NCBI GenBank assembly: GCA_014360645.1
Contig: JACIXD010000009.1
Coordinates: 94,478-158,477, forward strand
Direction: 5' to 3'
DNA length: 64,000 nt
Source: Actinomycetota bacterium
GTDB lineage: Bacteria > Actinomycetota > Geothermincolia > Geothermincolales > RBG-13-55-18
This document shows, in pieces, positions 1 to 8,439 of the stretch; position 1 is the first letter of the stretch; every line of letters begins with the position of its first letter. A program made the position numbers and the translations under genes. The notes under the pieces were generated by a model. It was not told the DNA's origin. It made no database searches and saw only the letters and a list, made by a program, of their open reading frames with translations.

Positions 1-332
1 TGGCCATGGCGAAGGAGCTCCTGGGGCGCGTCCACCCGAGGGCAAAGGTGGCCTCCTTCCAGTATTTCTTCCCCTCCTCCCGCGAACACGGCGAGCGCGT
101 CGTCTGGGATGCGGAGTCCCTGCACGACGGCCCGCTGGTGCTGGCCTGCCTGCGCGAGATGTTGGCGGGGGGATGCTTCCCTTTCACGGACGACAAGAAC
201 GACGTACGGTTCAGCGATTACCTTCCCGCCTTCGGAGACGTGGAGGCGCTGGAGAAGAGGTGCAGGGAGAGGCTGGCAGGAACTGGAAACTCCTCCCTGG
301 ATCCCTTCCGGAGGCTCAGGGGTCATGCATGA
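1..332 (+). CDS. C-terminal end of a probable AddB-like / PD-(D/E)XK nuclease subunit (partial)
   Basis: The reading frame is open to the left window edge, so only about the last 109 residues are present; the ATG at position 6 is probably internal. The segment FPFTDDKNDVRFSDYLPAFGD has the spacing of the C-terminal Fe-S motif of AddB-type nuclease subunits (F-P-x-D-C-R-x-C-D-[FY]-x-x-x-C-G), but the expected cysteines are V, S and F here. The next gene is an AddA-type helicase-nuclease whose start lies 13 bases after this stop, or overlaps it if the earlier ATG at 325 is used. An AddAB-type double-strand-break resection pair is therefore the natural reading. Family assignment rests on this motif shape and the neighbour; the catalytic domain is outside the window. 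Confidence 0.55.
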   Translation, partial: AMAKELLGRVHPRAKVASFQYFFPSSREHGERVVWDAESLHDGPLVLACLREMLAGGCFPFTDDKNDVRFSDYLPAFGDVEALEKRCRERLAGTGNSSLDPFRRLRGHA

Positions 333-345
333 GCAGGAGGTGACC

Positions 346-3300
346 ATGACGGGCCGGCACGGCGGCGGCGAGGCACCCCCGCGTCCTCCCGACCGGGAGC
401 AGCGCGAACTCATCCTGCGCGAGCTCGACCGCAACATCATCGTGGAGGCGGCGGCGGGCACCGGAAAGACCACCAGCATGACGGGACGGATGCTCGTCCT
501 GCTGGAAAGCGGAAGGTGCCGCGACATACGCTGCATGGCCGCGGTGACCTTCACCCGCAAGGCGGCGGCGGAGCTGCGGGGACGTTTCCAAGTGGAGCTG
601 GAGCGCAGGGTCAGGGAGGCGGAGGGCGAGGAGGGGAAACGCCTCAAGGCCGCCCTCGACCGCGTGGAGCAGTGTTTCATCGGGACCATCCATTCCTTCT
701 GCGCGCGCCTGCTGCGGGAGCGACCGGTGGAGGCGGGGGTGAGCCTCGACTTCGAGGAGCTCGACGAGGAAGCGGACGTACGCCTTCGCGAGGAGGCCTG
801 GCACATCTTCGTGGCCGAGCTCGCGGCCGGGGATCGGGGAGGGCTCCTCGAGAGACTCGCCCGCCTGGGGTTGAACGTCTCCGACCTCGGATCCTCCTTC
901 GCGGATTTCTGCCTCTATCCCGACGTGGAGGAATGGCCCACACCCCGGAAATCCTCTGAACCGGACCTCGGTGAGGCGCGAGAGAAGCTCTTCCGCTATG
1001 TAGAACGTTTGCGGGCGCTGGAGCCCCGGCTGCCACGGGAGGTCGGGAAAGACACCCTCATCCCCCGGATGAGGCGCCTGCTCCGCGTCGTCTCTCACCT
1101 TGACGACCCCGAGAGGTCGGATCGCCTCGTGGAGGCCCTGGAGTTGTTCGACTACAAACCCAACCAGGTGCAGAGGGTCTGGACGGCAACCGGGCACTTC
1201 ACCAGGGAAGAGGCCATAGCCGAGAAAAATAGGTGGATCGATCTCCGCGACCAGGTGGCGCTTCCTGCGCTGCGCGCCTGGCGGGAATACCGCTACCCCA
1301 CCGTCCTGGAGGTCTTCCGGAAGGCGCGCAGGGTCTATGACCACCTGCGGCGGGAGCGCGGATTCCTCAACTTCCAAGACCTGTTGATGAAGGCGGCGGC
1401 GCTGCTGCGGGACCATCCCGAGGCGCGCCGCTATTTCCAGTCCCGCTTCACCCACCTCCTGGTGGACGAGTTCCAGGATACCGACCCCATCCAGGCGGAG
1501 GTCATCTTCTTCCTCGCCGCGGAGGACCCGGAGGAGAGGGACTGGCGCGCTTGCGTGCCCAGGCCGGGGTCGCTGTTCCTGGTGGGCGACCCCAAGCAGT
1601 CCATATACCGTTTCCGGCGCGCCGATATAGCCACCTACGCGCAGGCCAAGCGGATCCTCGTGGAGCGGGGGGGCCTGGCGGTGAACCTGCAGACCAACTT
1701 CCGTTCCACCCCTTCCGTCATCGACTGGGTCAACGAGGTCTTCCGGCCGGGCGAGCCGTCCGAGGATGAAAAGGGGCGGGCCATGCTGCGCTTTCCGGCC
1801 GTGGAGACCCTCCAGTCCCCGCTCTATGTCCCCCTCCTCCCCTTCAGGCGGGAGGTTGCGTGCGAGCTGGGCGGCATCTTCCGCCTCCCCATCCCGGAGG
1901 AATGCGAAAAGAATGAGACCGTCAGGGCATATGAGCCCGACCTGCTGGCCAGGGTGATAAGGGATTTCCTGGACCGGGGAGCCACCGTCGCGCGCGCGGG
2001 CAGCGAACCCCAAGAGGAAGACGACCCCCGCGTGCGCCCCGACGATCTCATGATCGTGACGCGGCAGAAACGCAACCTGGGCGCCATGGCCCAAGCCCTG
2101 CAGAGATACGACATCCCCCACCGGGTCACGGGCGGACAGGCACTTAACGAGGTCGAGGAGCTGCGCCTCCTCTACCTGTGCCTCAGGGCGGCCACACGGC
2201 CCGAGGACCCCGTGGCCCTGGTGGCAGCGCTGCGCAGCGAGCTCTTCGGTGTAAGCGACGCCCGGCTCTACGACTTCCGCCGGGCGGGAGGACGCTTCTC
2301 TTTCCGGAGCGAGGTGCCCGCCGGGCTGGACGGGGCGGACGGAGAACTCTTCACAGACGCCTTTTCCCGCCTCAGGCGGTACGCGCGCTGGCTCCACCTC
2401 CTCCCCCCCGCTTCCGCCTGCGAGAGGATCGCGGGGGACCTGGGGCTGTTCGCGCTGGCGGCCTCCCGCCCGGGCGGGAACGCGCAGGCGGGGAGCCTGG
2501 CCAAGAGCCTGGAACTGCTCCGCGCCGCGCAGCGGGAGGGGTGGAGCGTCGCGCATGCCGTGGAATATATCGGCAGGCTTGCCTCGCGCGAGGAAGCCCA
2601 CGACGGAGCGGAGGCCCTTCCCGACAGCCGGCCGGCGGTGAGGATCATGAACCTGCACAAGGTCAAAGGTCTGGAGGCCCCGGTGGTCTTCCTCGCCGAC
2701 CCCTGCGGGGAATCCGACCACCCGACCACGGTGCATATAGACCGCTGCGGGGAGAGGATCAGAGGTTACCTGGCCATACACCAAAAGACGTCCGAATATT
2801 CCCAAAAACTGCTCGCCCACCCCCCCGGATGGGAGGAACTGGCGGAAAGGGAAAAGGCCTTCGGGCGCGCCGAGGAGCTGCGCCTGCGCTACGTCGCCGC
2901 CACCCGCTGCGGCTCCGCCGCCGTCATCAGCCAGCGCAAGAACAAGAACGCCGGAAACCCCTGGTGTTATTTCGATACCTTCATCCCCGCCGCGCGGGAC
3001 ATCGCCGACCCCGGGCCCAAAGAAGCCCCGGTCAAGCCTGCGGCGGCCGTCTCTCCGGAGGAACGCGCGGCAGGGGTGGCGGAGACATCTACCCGCCTCG
3101 GCGCATCCCTTTCGCCGACCTATCGGGTACTGGCGGCCAAGGAATACGCTCTTTCCCGGCCCGGCGGAGCGGGAATGCCTCCCCCGGCGTCGGCCGCGGC
3201 GGCGGCAGGACCCGCGAGGGCAGGTGAGGGCGGGGACCCGCCCGAACCGGAGGGAGATGAGGGAGACGTGCCCCCGGGAAGGAGGAAGAGCGGAGACCCG

Positions 3301-3876
3301 GGCGGGAGCACCGACGCGGGCTCCGGATCCCCCGAAAGCAGCACAAGTCCCGGGGACAACCTGGAGATCTTATCTGACGCCGAGGGAGGAACGCAGTGGG
3401 GCGAGGTGATCCACCTGCTCCTGCGGGCGGCCATGGCGGAGCCGGGCGCGGACCTGGAGAGGCTGGCGTCCGCCTCCCTCGAAGAGAGGGAGCTGGACCC
3501 AGCGCTCGCGCCCCAGGCCGCCGCCCTGGCGCGCTCGGTCATGGCCTCGGATGTCTGGCGCCGCGCCCTGGACTCCGAGAAGCGGTTGATGGAGGTACCT
3601 TTTCAGATACCCTGGGAGGATGGGGGACTACCGGCCGTGCTGCGCGGGGTGATCGACCTCGCCTTCCGTGAGGCGGACGGCTGGGTGCTGGTGGATTACA
3701 AGACCGACCGCCTGCGGCGGGACGAAGTGCGGAGAGCCGGCGAGAAATACGCTCCCCAGCTTTCCCTTTACGCCAGAGCCTGGGAGGCGGCCTGCGGCGA
3801 GCCGGTCAGCGAGGCCCTGATCTATTTCACCTCCACCGGCACCCTGGCGAGGGTAGGGGTCGCTCCCGCCCCGTGA
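346..3876 (+). CDS. addA: AddA-like ATP-dependent helicase-nuclease (UvrD superfamily 1 + PD-(D/E)XK)
   Basis: About 1176 residues, the usual length for AddA. UvrD motifs appear in order: Walker A GTGKTT near residue 38, motif Ia TFTRKAAAEL, Walker B VDEFQDTDP near 373, motif III GDPKQSIYRFR, motif IV QTNFRS, motif V HKVKGLE near 773 and motif VI RYVAATR. A C-terminal RecB-type nuclease follows, with GVIDLAF, LVDYKTD near 1116 and QLSLYARAW. Together these predict a motor that unwinds and degrades DNA ends to start homologous recombination. The ATG at 346 is preferred because AGGAGG (335-340) lies five bases upstream; an ATG at 325 is possible. A Gly/Pro/Ala/Ser-rich low-complexity stretch (residues about 940-1005) separates helicase and nuclease and is longer than I would expect. 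The preceding gene is probably the partner subunit. Confidence 0.9.
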   Translation: MTGRHGGGEAPPRPPDREQRELILRELDRNIIVEAAAGTGKTTSMTGRMLVLLESGRCRDIRCMAAVTFTRKAAAELRGRFQVELERRVREAEGEEGKRLKAALDRVEQCFIGTIHSFCARLLRERPVEAGVSLDFEELDEEADVRLREEAWHIFVAELAAGDRGGLLERLARLGLNVSDLGSSFADFCLYPDVEEWPTPRKSSEPDLGEAREKLFRYVERLRALEPRLPREVGKDTLIPRMRRLLRVVSHLDDPERSDRLVEALELFDYKPNQVQRVWTATGHFTREEAIAEKNRWIDLRDQVALPALRAWREYRYPTVLEVFRKARRVYDHLRRERGFLNFQDLLMKAAALLRDHPEARRYFQSRFTHLLVDEFQDTDPIQAEVIFFLAAEDPEERDWRACVPRPGSLFLVGDPKQSIYRFRRADIATYAQAKRILVERGGLAVNLQTNFRSTPSVIDWVNEVFRPGEPSEDEKGRAMLRFPAVETLQSPLYVPLLPFRREVACELGGIFRLPIPEECEKNETVRAYEPDLLARVIRDFLDRGATVARAGSEPQEEDDPRVRPDDLMIVTRQKRNLGAMAQALQRYDIPHRVTGGQALNEVEELRLLYLCLRAATRPEDPVALVAALRSELFGVSDARLYDFRRAGGRFSFRSEVPAGLDGADGELFTDAFSRLRRYARWLHLLPPASACERIAGDLGLFALAASRPGGNAQAGSLAKSLELLRAAQREGWSVAHAVEYIGRLASREEAHDGAEALPDSRPAVRIMNLHKVKGLEAPVVFLADPCGESDHPTTVHIDRCGERIRGYLAIHQKTSEYSQKLLAHPPGWEELAEREKAFGRAEELRLRYVAATRCGSAAVISQRKNKNAGNPWCYFDTFIPAARDIADPGPKEAPVKPAAAVSPEERAAGVAETSTRLGASLSPTYRVLAAKEYALSRPGGAGMPPPASAAAAAGPARAGEGGDPPEPEGDEGDVPPGRRKSGDPGGSTDAGSGSPESSTSPGDNLEILSDAEGGTQWGEVIHLLLRAAMAEPGADLERLASASLEERELDPALAPQAAALARSVMASDVWRRALDSEKRLMEVPFQIPWEDGGLPAVLRGVIDLAFREADGWVLVDYKTDRLRRDEVRRAGEKYAPQLSLYARAWEAACGEPVSEALIYFTSTGTLARVGVAPAP

Positions 3877-3905
3877 GCGGCGGGGAAGATGGTAAGATAA
3901 CTGGT

Positions 3906-4565
3906 ATGAACGGTAACGGAAAGATGCGCGCAAACCCCCCGCTGATCCGCCCCGCCACGCCCGGGGACGCCGAGGCGGCGGCACGGCTCATCTACCTGGC
4001 GGGAAAGAGTCACCTGGAGACCTCCATCTACGACCTCATGTTCCCGGGGGACATAGAGGAGAAACTGGGTTTGCTGGCCGCCCTTTTCAAGGCGGACCCT
4101 CCCTCCTTCTACCATTATTCCCACTACCTGGTATGCGAGGTAGAGGGCGAGGTCGCTGGCTGCCTGTGCGGCTACAACGAGGCCCGCAACGGTGACGCGC
4201 TGGTACGCGAGGCGCTGGCGGAGGTGGGCATCGACCGCGCGGAGGGAAAGGCGATGAACGCCCGCATGCAGCCTTTCTACCGCGTCTACCCCGGTCACTA
4301 CCCGGATTCCTGGGTGATCGAGCACGTGGCGGTGTTCCCGGAATTCCGCCGCCGCGGCCTGGTCACGGCCCTCCTCGAGGAGATACTGCGCAGGGGGCGC
4401 GAGCGGGGCTACACGTGCGCGGAGCTGAATATGCTCATAGGCAACGAGCCGGCGCGGGGAGCTTACGAAAAGGCGGGCTTCGTGGCGGTGGAGGAAAAGA
4501 CCGACGACGAGTTCATGCGCATCTTCAACAGCCCGGGCATGTTGAGGATGTACCGCGAGCTGTGA
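3906..4565 (+). CDS. GNAT-family N-acetyltransferase
   Basis: About 219 residues with one GNAT domain. It opens with PLIRPATPGDAEAAARL and contains the acetyl-CoA binding signature VAVFPEFRRRGLVTALLEE (R-x-x-G-x-A/G type loop), ending with the common GAYEKAGFVAVEE strand-turn. The substrate cannot be read from sequence. Possible starts are a GTG at 3873 that overlaps the stop of the helicase gene, ATG 3906 and ATG 3924; no strong ribosome binding site decides between them, and the conserved domain starts only after the last of these. The gene follows the helicase-nuclease closely and may be co-transcribed with it. Confidence 0.85.
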   Translation: MNGNGKMRANPPLIRPATPGDAEAAARLIYLAGKSHLETSIYDLMFPGDIEEKLGLLAALFKADPPSFYHYSHYLVCEVEGEVAGCLCGYNEARNGDALVREALAEVGIDRAEGKAMNARMQPFYRVYPGHYPDSWVIEHVAVFPEFRRRGLVTALLEEILRRGRERGYTCAELNMLIGNEPARGAYEKAGFVAVEEKTDDEFMRIFNSPGMLRMYREL

Positions 4566-4630
4566 GAGAAGCCGGGGCGTACTTCCCGCACTGCCCGACC
4601 CCGGATGGGTATGTCGGGGATGTGCGTCGC

Positions 4631-4754
4631 GGCAGGCGGGTCAGGCCGAGGACGTACCGCGAGCTGCGATGGAAGCAAGAACTTCCTTCCACACCGCCCA
4701 TACCAGGCGAGCGTATCGAAGGCGCGAGTCCCGACAGGCGGGTCAGGCCGGGGA
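4631..4754 (+). repeat. Pair of about 21-bp direct repeats in the leader of the lipoprotein gene
   Basis: The segments at 4631-4652 and 4733-4754 share GCAGGCGGGTCAGGCCG-like sequence with only one or two differences, about 102 bp apart. The same interval also carries a second copy of the last codons of the acetyltransferase gene (TACCGCGAGCTG at 4551-4562 and 4654-4665). This looks like a small imperfect duplication in the 223-bp spacer. No function is evident. Confidence 0.5.
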
Positions 4755-4788
4755 TGAACCGGGATACCTGAGAAAGGGGGGACCGGGG

Positions 4789-5364
4789 GTGAGAAAGAGA
4801 TGGTCGATGTCCGTGCTGGCGTCCGTCTCCCTGCTGCTGTTGTCCGCGGCCCTTTTCGCCGGCTGCGGGGGCTCCGGGGAGGGGAAGAACGGCGCGGCCG
4901 TAGATCAAGGCGAAACGGCGCGGGCGTCCTACGAGGACGGGTTCTCGCGCGGGCAGGCCGAGGGTCTTGAGAAGGGCCTCGAGGACGGAAAGGCGGGGAA
5001 ATACGAACCGCAGGCCCCGGAGTTGGCGGGAGCGGACGAGGATTTCCTCCGCGGCTACATCCAGGGGTGGTCGGAGGGCTACGAGGAAGGCTATGCGGAG
5101 GGGAAGAAGCAGGCCGGCCTCGAGGACGATGAGCTCGCCGAGGTAGAGGCGGCCATGATCGCCTTCGTGAAGCAGAACTCGGCCCCCGGCCTGGAGTTCA
5201 GGATCGACAACATCGTCATCCAGGGAGACACGGCGGTGGGGAGGGCGGTCTGCACCAGCGAGCGCCTGGAGAGCCCCTACGTGGTGATGGAGAAGGGGGC
5301 CTCGGGGTGGCGGGGCGTGGACTTCGGCACCGGCATCGAGCCCCCCGCCTGGTACCCGTACTGA
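4789..5364 (+). CDS. Secreted lipoprotein with glycine-spaced helical repeats
   Basis: 191 residues. The GTG at 4789 is chosen because it gives a classical lipoprotein signal peptide: basic n-region (RKRW), hydrophobic core (SVLASVSLLLLSAALF) and lipobox FAGC, so the cysteine should be lipidated and the mature protein anchored outside the membrane. Residues about 45-105 contain regularly spaced glycines in YxxGxxxGxxxGxxxG style (YEDGFSRGQAEGLEKGLEDG, then YIQGWSEGYEEGYAEGKKQ), like the Yae1/FliH glycine-zipper helices. The C-terminal 80 residues look like a small alpha/beta domain with no recognised family. Function unknown. Confidence 0.75.
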   Translation: MRKRWSMSVLASVSLLLLSAALFAGCGGSGEGKNGAAVDQGETARASYEDGFSRGQAEGLEKGLEDGKAGKYEPQAPELAGADEDFLRGYIQGWSEGYEEGYAEGKKQAGLEDDELAEVEAAMIAFVKQNSAPGLEFRIDNIVIQGDTAVGRAVCTSERLESPYVVMEKGASGWRGVDFGTGIEPPAWYPY

Positions 5365-5381
5365 GAGCCCTGTTGACTCCA

Positions 5382-5421
5382 CGCAAGAGCATGCGCGATT
5401 CCGCAGGAGCATGCGCGATTC
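5382..5421 (+). repeat. Tandem 20-bp repeat, two copies
   Basis: Two adjacent copies of CGCARGAGCATGCGCGATTC, with one difference, lie 17 bp after the lipoprotein stop codon. Each contains the palindrome GCATGC. The two half-sites are exactly two helical turns apart, which would suit a protein binding site, but nothing else supports that. Confidence 0.5.
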
Positions 5422-5907
5422 CGGTAGAGATATGAGAGCGCATTTTTCGCGTGCCTCGGGGATGATCGCGGGCGACGAACCTCGTTACGGAAAAACGCTG
5501 TGTCTCTCCCTTCTTCCCGGTAACGACATCCGACCTCACGCCCATGCTTGGAACCCCGTTACCTGAAAGGTGCCGTGCTGCAGCCAGCATAATGCGTACC
5601 CGCCGCTCCCGCTTCCAGACAATCCTCCTCGGGCCTGGCGAGCCGACTTGCGAGCGTGCGGCGCCTTCCGTCACCCCGCGCAGCCGATGGATCGCGACGC
5701 ACGCGGCGCTAATGCGCACGGCATCATGTTCCCACCCCCCGGAGCCGATATACAGAGAGGCGATGGTCTGCCGGGTCCGAGCCGGCCCCGGAAGGAAGCC
5801 TTCCCAGAGATACCCGGAGGTGGACGGCGGCGCCTCCCGGTCGGCATTGGAGGCCGGCGCCAAAAGCCGGCGGCACGGGGCCGGAGGCCCAGGGAAGGTC
5901 GGCGCTC
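5422..5907. other. Non-coding gap before the histidine kinase gene
   Basis: About 490 bp between the tandem repeat and the kinase start. I see no reading frame with coding character, no RNA gene and no clear promoter on either strand. The purine-rich GGAAGG just upstream of 5908 can serve as ribosome binding site for the kinase. Confidence 0.4.
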
Positions 5908-8292
5908 ATGGGCGGAGAAGAGACGGACGAGAGGCACGGCAGGGGGGAAGAACCCCCGGAGGGTGGACTTTCGGGTCAAAAAGACGCCTCCCAAAGCGGT
6001 GATGAGCGGCGGGCGGGGGCCGACGCCATCGAGAGGTACGCCAGGTCGCTCATCGAATACACCTTCGACCTCATCCTGCTCCTGGACCGCTCGGGCGAAA
6101 TAGTCTTCGCCAGCCCCTCGGCGAGGCGTCTGCTGGGATACGACCCCGAGTCGGTGGCGGGGAGGAACGTCTTCGCGTTCCTCCACCCCGATGACCAGGC
6201 ATGGGCGGCGGAGTTCTACCGCACGGGCGTTGACCGCCGCGGCTACTCCCCCTATCTCATGGTGAGGGTCCGCCACCACGACGGCTCCTGGCGCTGGTTC
6301 GAGGCCGTGGGCAACAACCTCCTCGAGGACCCCCTGGTGAGGGGCATCGTGGTGAGCGCGCGCGACATCACCGAGCACCGCCGCCTTGAAGAGGACCTGC
6401 GGAGGAGCGAGGCCTACTTCCGCTACATCACCGAAAACACCCATGACATCATCTCCGTGCTGGACCGCGAGGGCAGGCTGCGCTACGTGAGCCCATCCAT
6501 AAAGCGGATCTCGGGATACGAGCCGGAGGAGCTTCTCGGGAGATCCCCCTTCGAGCTGCTCCACCCGGAGGACACCGACCGCGTCGTCGCCGTCTTCTCC
6601 CAGGGGATCGAGAACGACCTTCCCTCCGCGACGGCGGAATACCGCTGGCTGCGAAAAGACGGCTCCTGGCAGGTCTTCGAGGCCTTCGGCATCAACGCCC
6701 TCGACAACCCGGCCATCGAGGGGATCGTCGTGCATGCCCGGGACATCACGGAGAGGAAGCGCTGGGAGGAGGCCCTGCGAGAATCCGAGGAGAAATACCG
6801 CCTCATCTACGACTTCACGGGGGAGGCCATCTTCACCTACGACACGGACATGAGGCTCATCGGCGTCAACCGCAAGGCATGCGAACTCATAGGGTACGGC
6901 GAGCACGAGCTCCTGGGAAAGAACGTGCTGGAGCTGAACATCCTCCACCCCGACGACCACGCGCGCGCCATCGACGATATACGGCGCCTTTCCGCGGGAG
7001 AAACCGTGCGGGACGAACTGCGCTTCGTCAGAAGGGACGGCGGCGTGGCCATAGGAAGCGTGACCGGAGCACCGCTTTACGACAGGGAAGGCAGGGTCAT
7101 CGCCTTCACCAACGTGGCCCATGACGTAACGGAACGCAAGCGCGAGGAGTGGCGCCTGGACGAACTGAGGCGCTGCCTCCTCGAGCTGGGCGCGGACCCC
7201 ATGGAAAACATCGCCAGGATAGTGGCGGTGGCCGGCAGGGTGATGGGGGAGGGCGCGCTGCGTTACTGCCGCCTCGACAAGGGCGGCCTCACCGTGCTCT
7301 ACCCCTCGGGGGAAAAGATCGAGCGGATCTCGGACCGGGAGGCGGCCGCCGCTTACACGTGCTACGAGGACATGCTCACGGATGCCGTGGAACCTCGCGT
7401 GATCGAAGACCTGGAGGGAACGGCGTACGCCCGGGACCCGGACGCGGCGCGGGAGGGGTTCCGTTCCTTCCTGGGCTACCCCGCGCGCCTGCGCGAGAAG
7501 ACCGTGGGCATGCTCTGTCTTTTCGGTCGGGAGGCCGGGAGCTTCGCCCCCCCGGACATGCACCTCATGGGGATGCTGGCCCGCGCCCTGGCCATCGAGG
7601 AGGAGCGCCTGGTGCACGTGGAGAGCATCAGGCGCTTCGTGGATATAGCCTCCCACGAGCTGCGCACACCCCTCTCCATCATCAAGGGCTACGCGGATGC
7701 CTTCCTGCACGGGGACCTCGCGGGGATCGACGGGGAAAGCCTGGAGAAGATACGCATCATCAACGGCAGGGCGGACAAGATGGCCAAGACCATAGACGAC
7801 CTCCTCGACCTCTCGCGCATCGAGCGGGGGCTCTTCGCGGTGGAGAAGAGGGAGGCCGCGGTGCCGCCGCTTCTCGAGCATGCGGTGGGCCAGATGTGCG
7901 AGAAGGGCGCCGGTCAAGATTTCGAGGTCCGCATCGGCGAGGGGGTGCGGGCGCACGCGCTGGACGCGGAGAAGATCACCGACGCACTGATCATCCTCCT
8001 GGACAACGCGGTCAAGTATTCCCCGCCCTCCTCCCCCGTCCTGCTGGAAGCCAGGCGCGAGGGGGGAGGACTGCTCATCTCCGTATACGACCGCGGGCCG
8101 GGGATTCCCGAGAAGGACCGTGAGGTCATCTTCGAGCGCTTCCATCAACTGGAAGATGCCGCTCATCACGCCTCGAGCGGCCTGGGCTTGGGCCTGTTCA
8201 TCGCCAGGGAGATCGCGCGCGGGCACGGGGGCAGCATCTGGTGCGAGGCGAGGGAGGGCGGCGGCTCCGTCTTCAGGATGCTCATCCCTTAA
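5908..8292 (+). CDS. Soluble multi-PAS/GAF sensor histidine kinase
   Basis: 794 residues with no transmembrane segment, so it should sense a cytoplasmic signal. Three PAS/PAC units follow each other (about residues 45-160, 168-290 and 295-410), each ending in a DITE[HR]-type PAC signature. A GAF-like domain follows (about 425-560). The HisKA box has the phospho-acceptor in ASHELRTPLS near residue 581. The HATPase has N-box LLDNAVKYS, G1 DRGPGIP and G2 SGLGLGLFIAREI. No response regulator is adjacent, so this is an orphan kinase in the window. The first ~40 residues are a charged, low-complexity tail and the start codon is uncertain. Confidence 0.93.
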   Translation: MGGEETDERHGRGEEPPEGGLSGQKDASQSGDERRAGADAIERYARSLIEYTFDLILLLDRSGEIVFASPSARRLLGYDPESVAGRNVFAFLHPDDQAWAAEFYRTGVDRRGYSPYLMVRVRHHDGSWRWFEAVGNNLLEDPLVRGIVVSARDITEHRRLEEDLRRSEAYFRYITENTHDIISVLDREGRLRYVSPSIKRISGYEPEELLGRSPFELLHPEDTDRVVAVFSQGIENDLPSATAEYRWLRKDGSWQVFEAFGINALDNPAIEGIVVHARDITERKRWEEALRESEEKYRLIYDFTGEAIFTYDTDMRLIGVNRKACELIGYGEHELLGKNVLELNILHPDDHARAIDDIRRLSAGETVRDELRFVRRDGGVAIGSVTGAPLYDREGRVIAFTNVAHDVTERKREEWRLDELRRCLLELGADPMENIARIVAVAGRVMGEGALRYCRLDKGGLTVLYPSGEKIERISDREAAAAYTCYEDMLTDAVEPRVIEDLEGTAYARDPDAAREGFRSFLGYPARLREKTVGMLCLFGREAGSFAPPDMHLMGMLARALAIEEERLVHVESIRRFVDIASHELRTPLSIIKGYADAFLHGDLAGIDGESLEKIRIINGRADKMAKTIDDLLDLSRIERGLFAVEKREAAVPPLLEHAVGQMCEKGAGQDFEVRIGEGVRAHALDAEKITDALIILLDNAVKYSPPSSPVLLEARREGGGLLISVYDRGPGIPEKDREVIFERFHQLEDAAHHASSGLGLGLFIAREIARGHGGSIWCEAREGGGSVFRMLIP

Positions 8293-8439
8293 CGCCCGCC
8301 GATAACGCGGGACCGCCGCGTCCCTCCCTCAAGCCCCTTGCCCGAGGACGAGAACGGGACAGTCCCTACGTGTGCATCAAGGACCGCGAAAGGCCGGACA
8401 GTCGGGCGGGCAGGCCCGTGCCCCCTCCCGCCGTCCGCC

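Noticed and set aside
316..2820. Open frame of 834 codons on the minus strand opposite the helicase-nuclease gene
   Set aside because: It mirrors a gene with all UvrD motifs in place; long antisense frames are expected at this GC content, and the product has no domain.
5671..8226. Open frame of 851 codons antisense to the histidine kinase
   Set aside because: The plus strand encodes full PAS, HisKA and HATPase domains; the antisense product is low in order and matches nothing.
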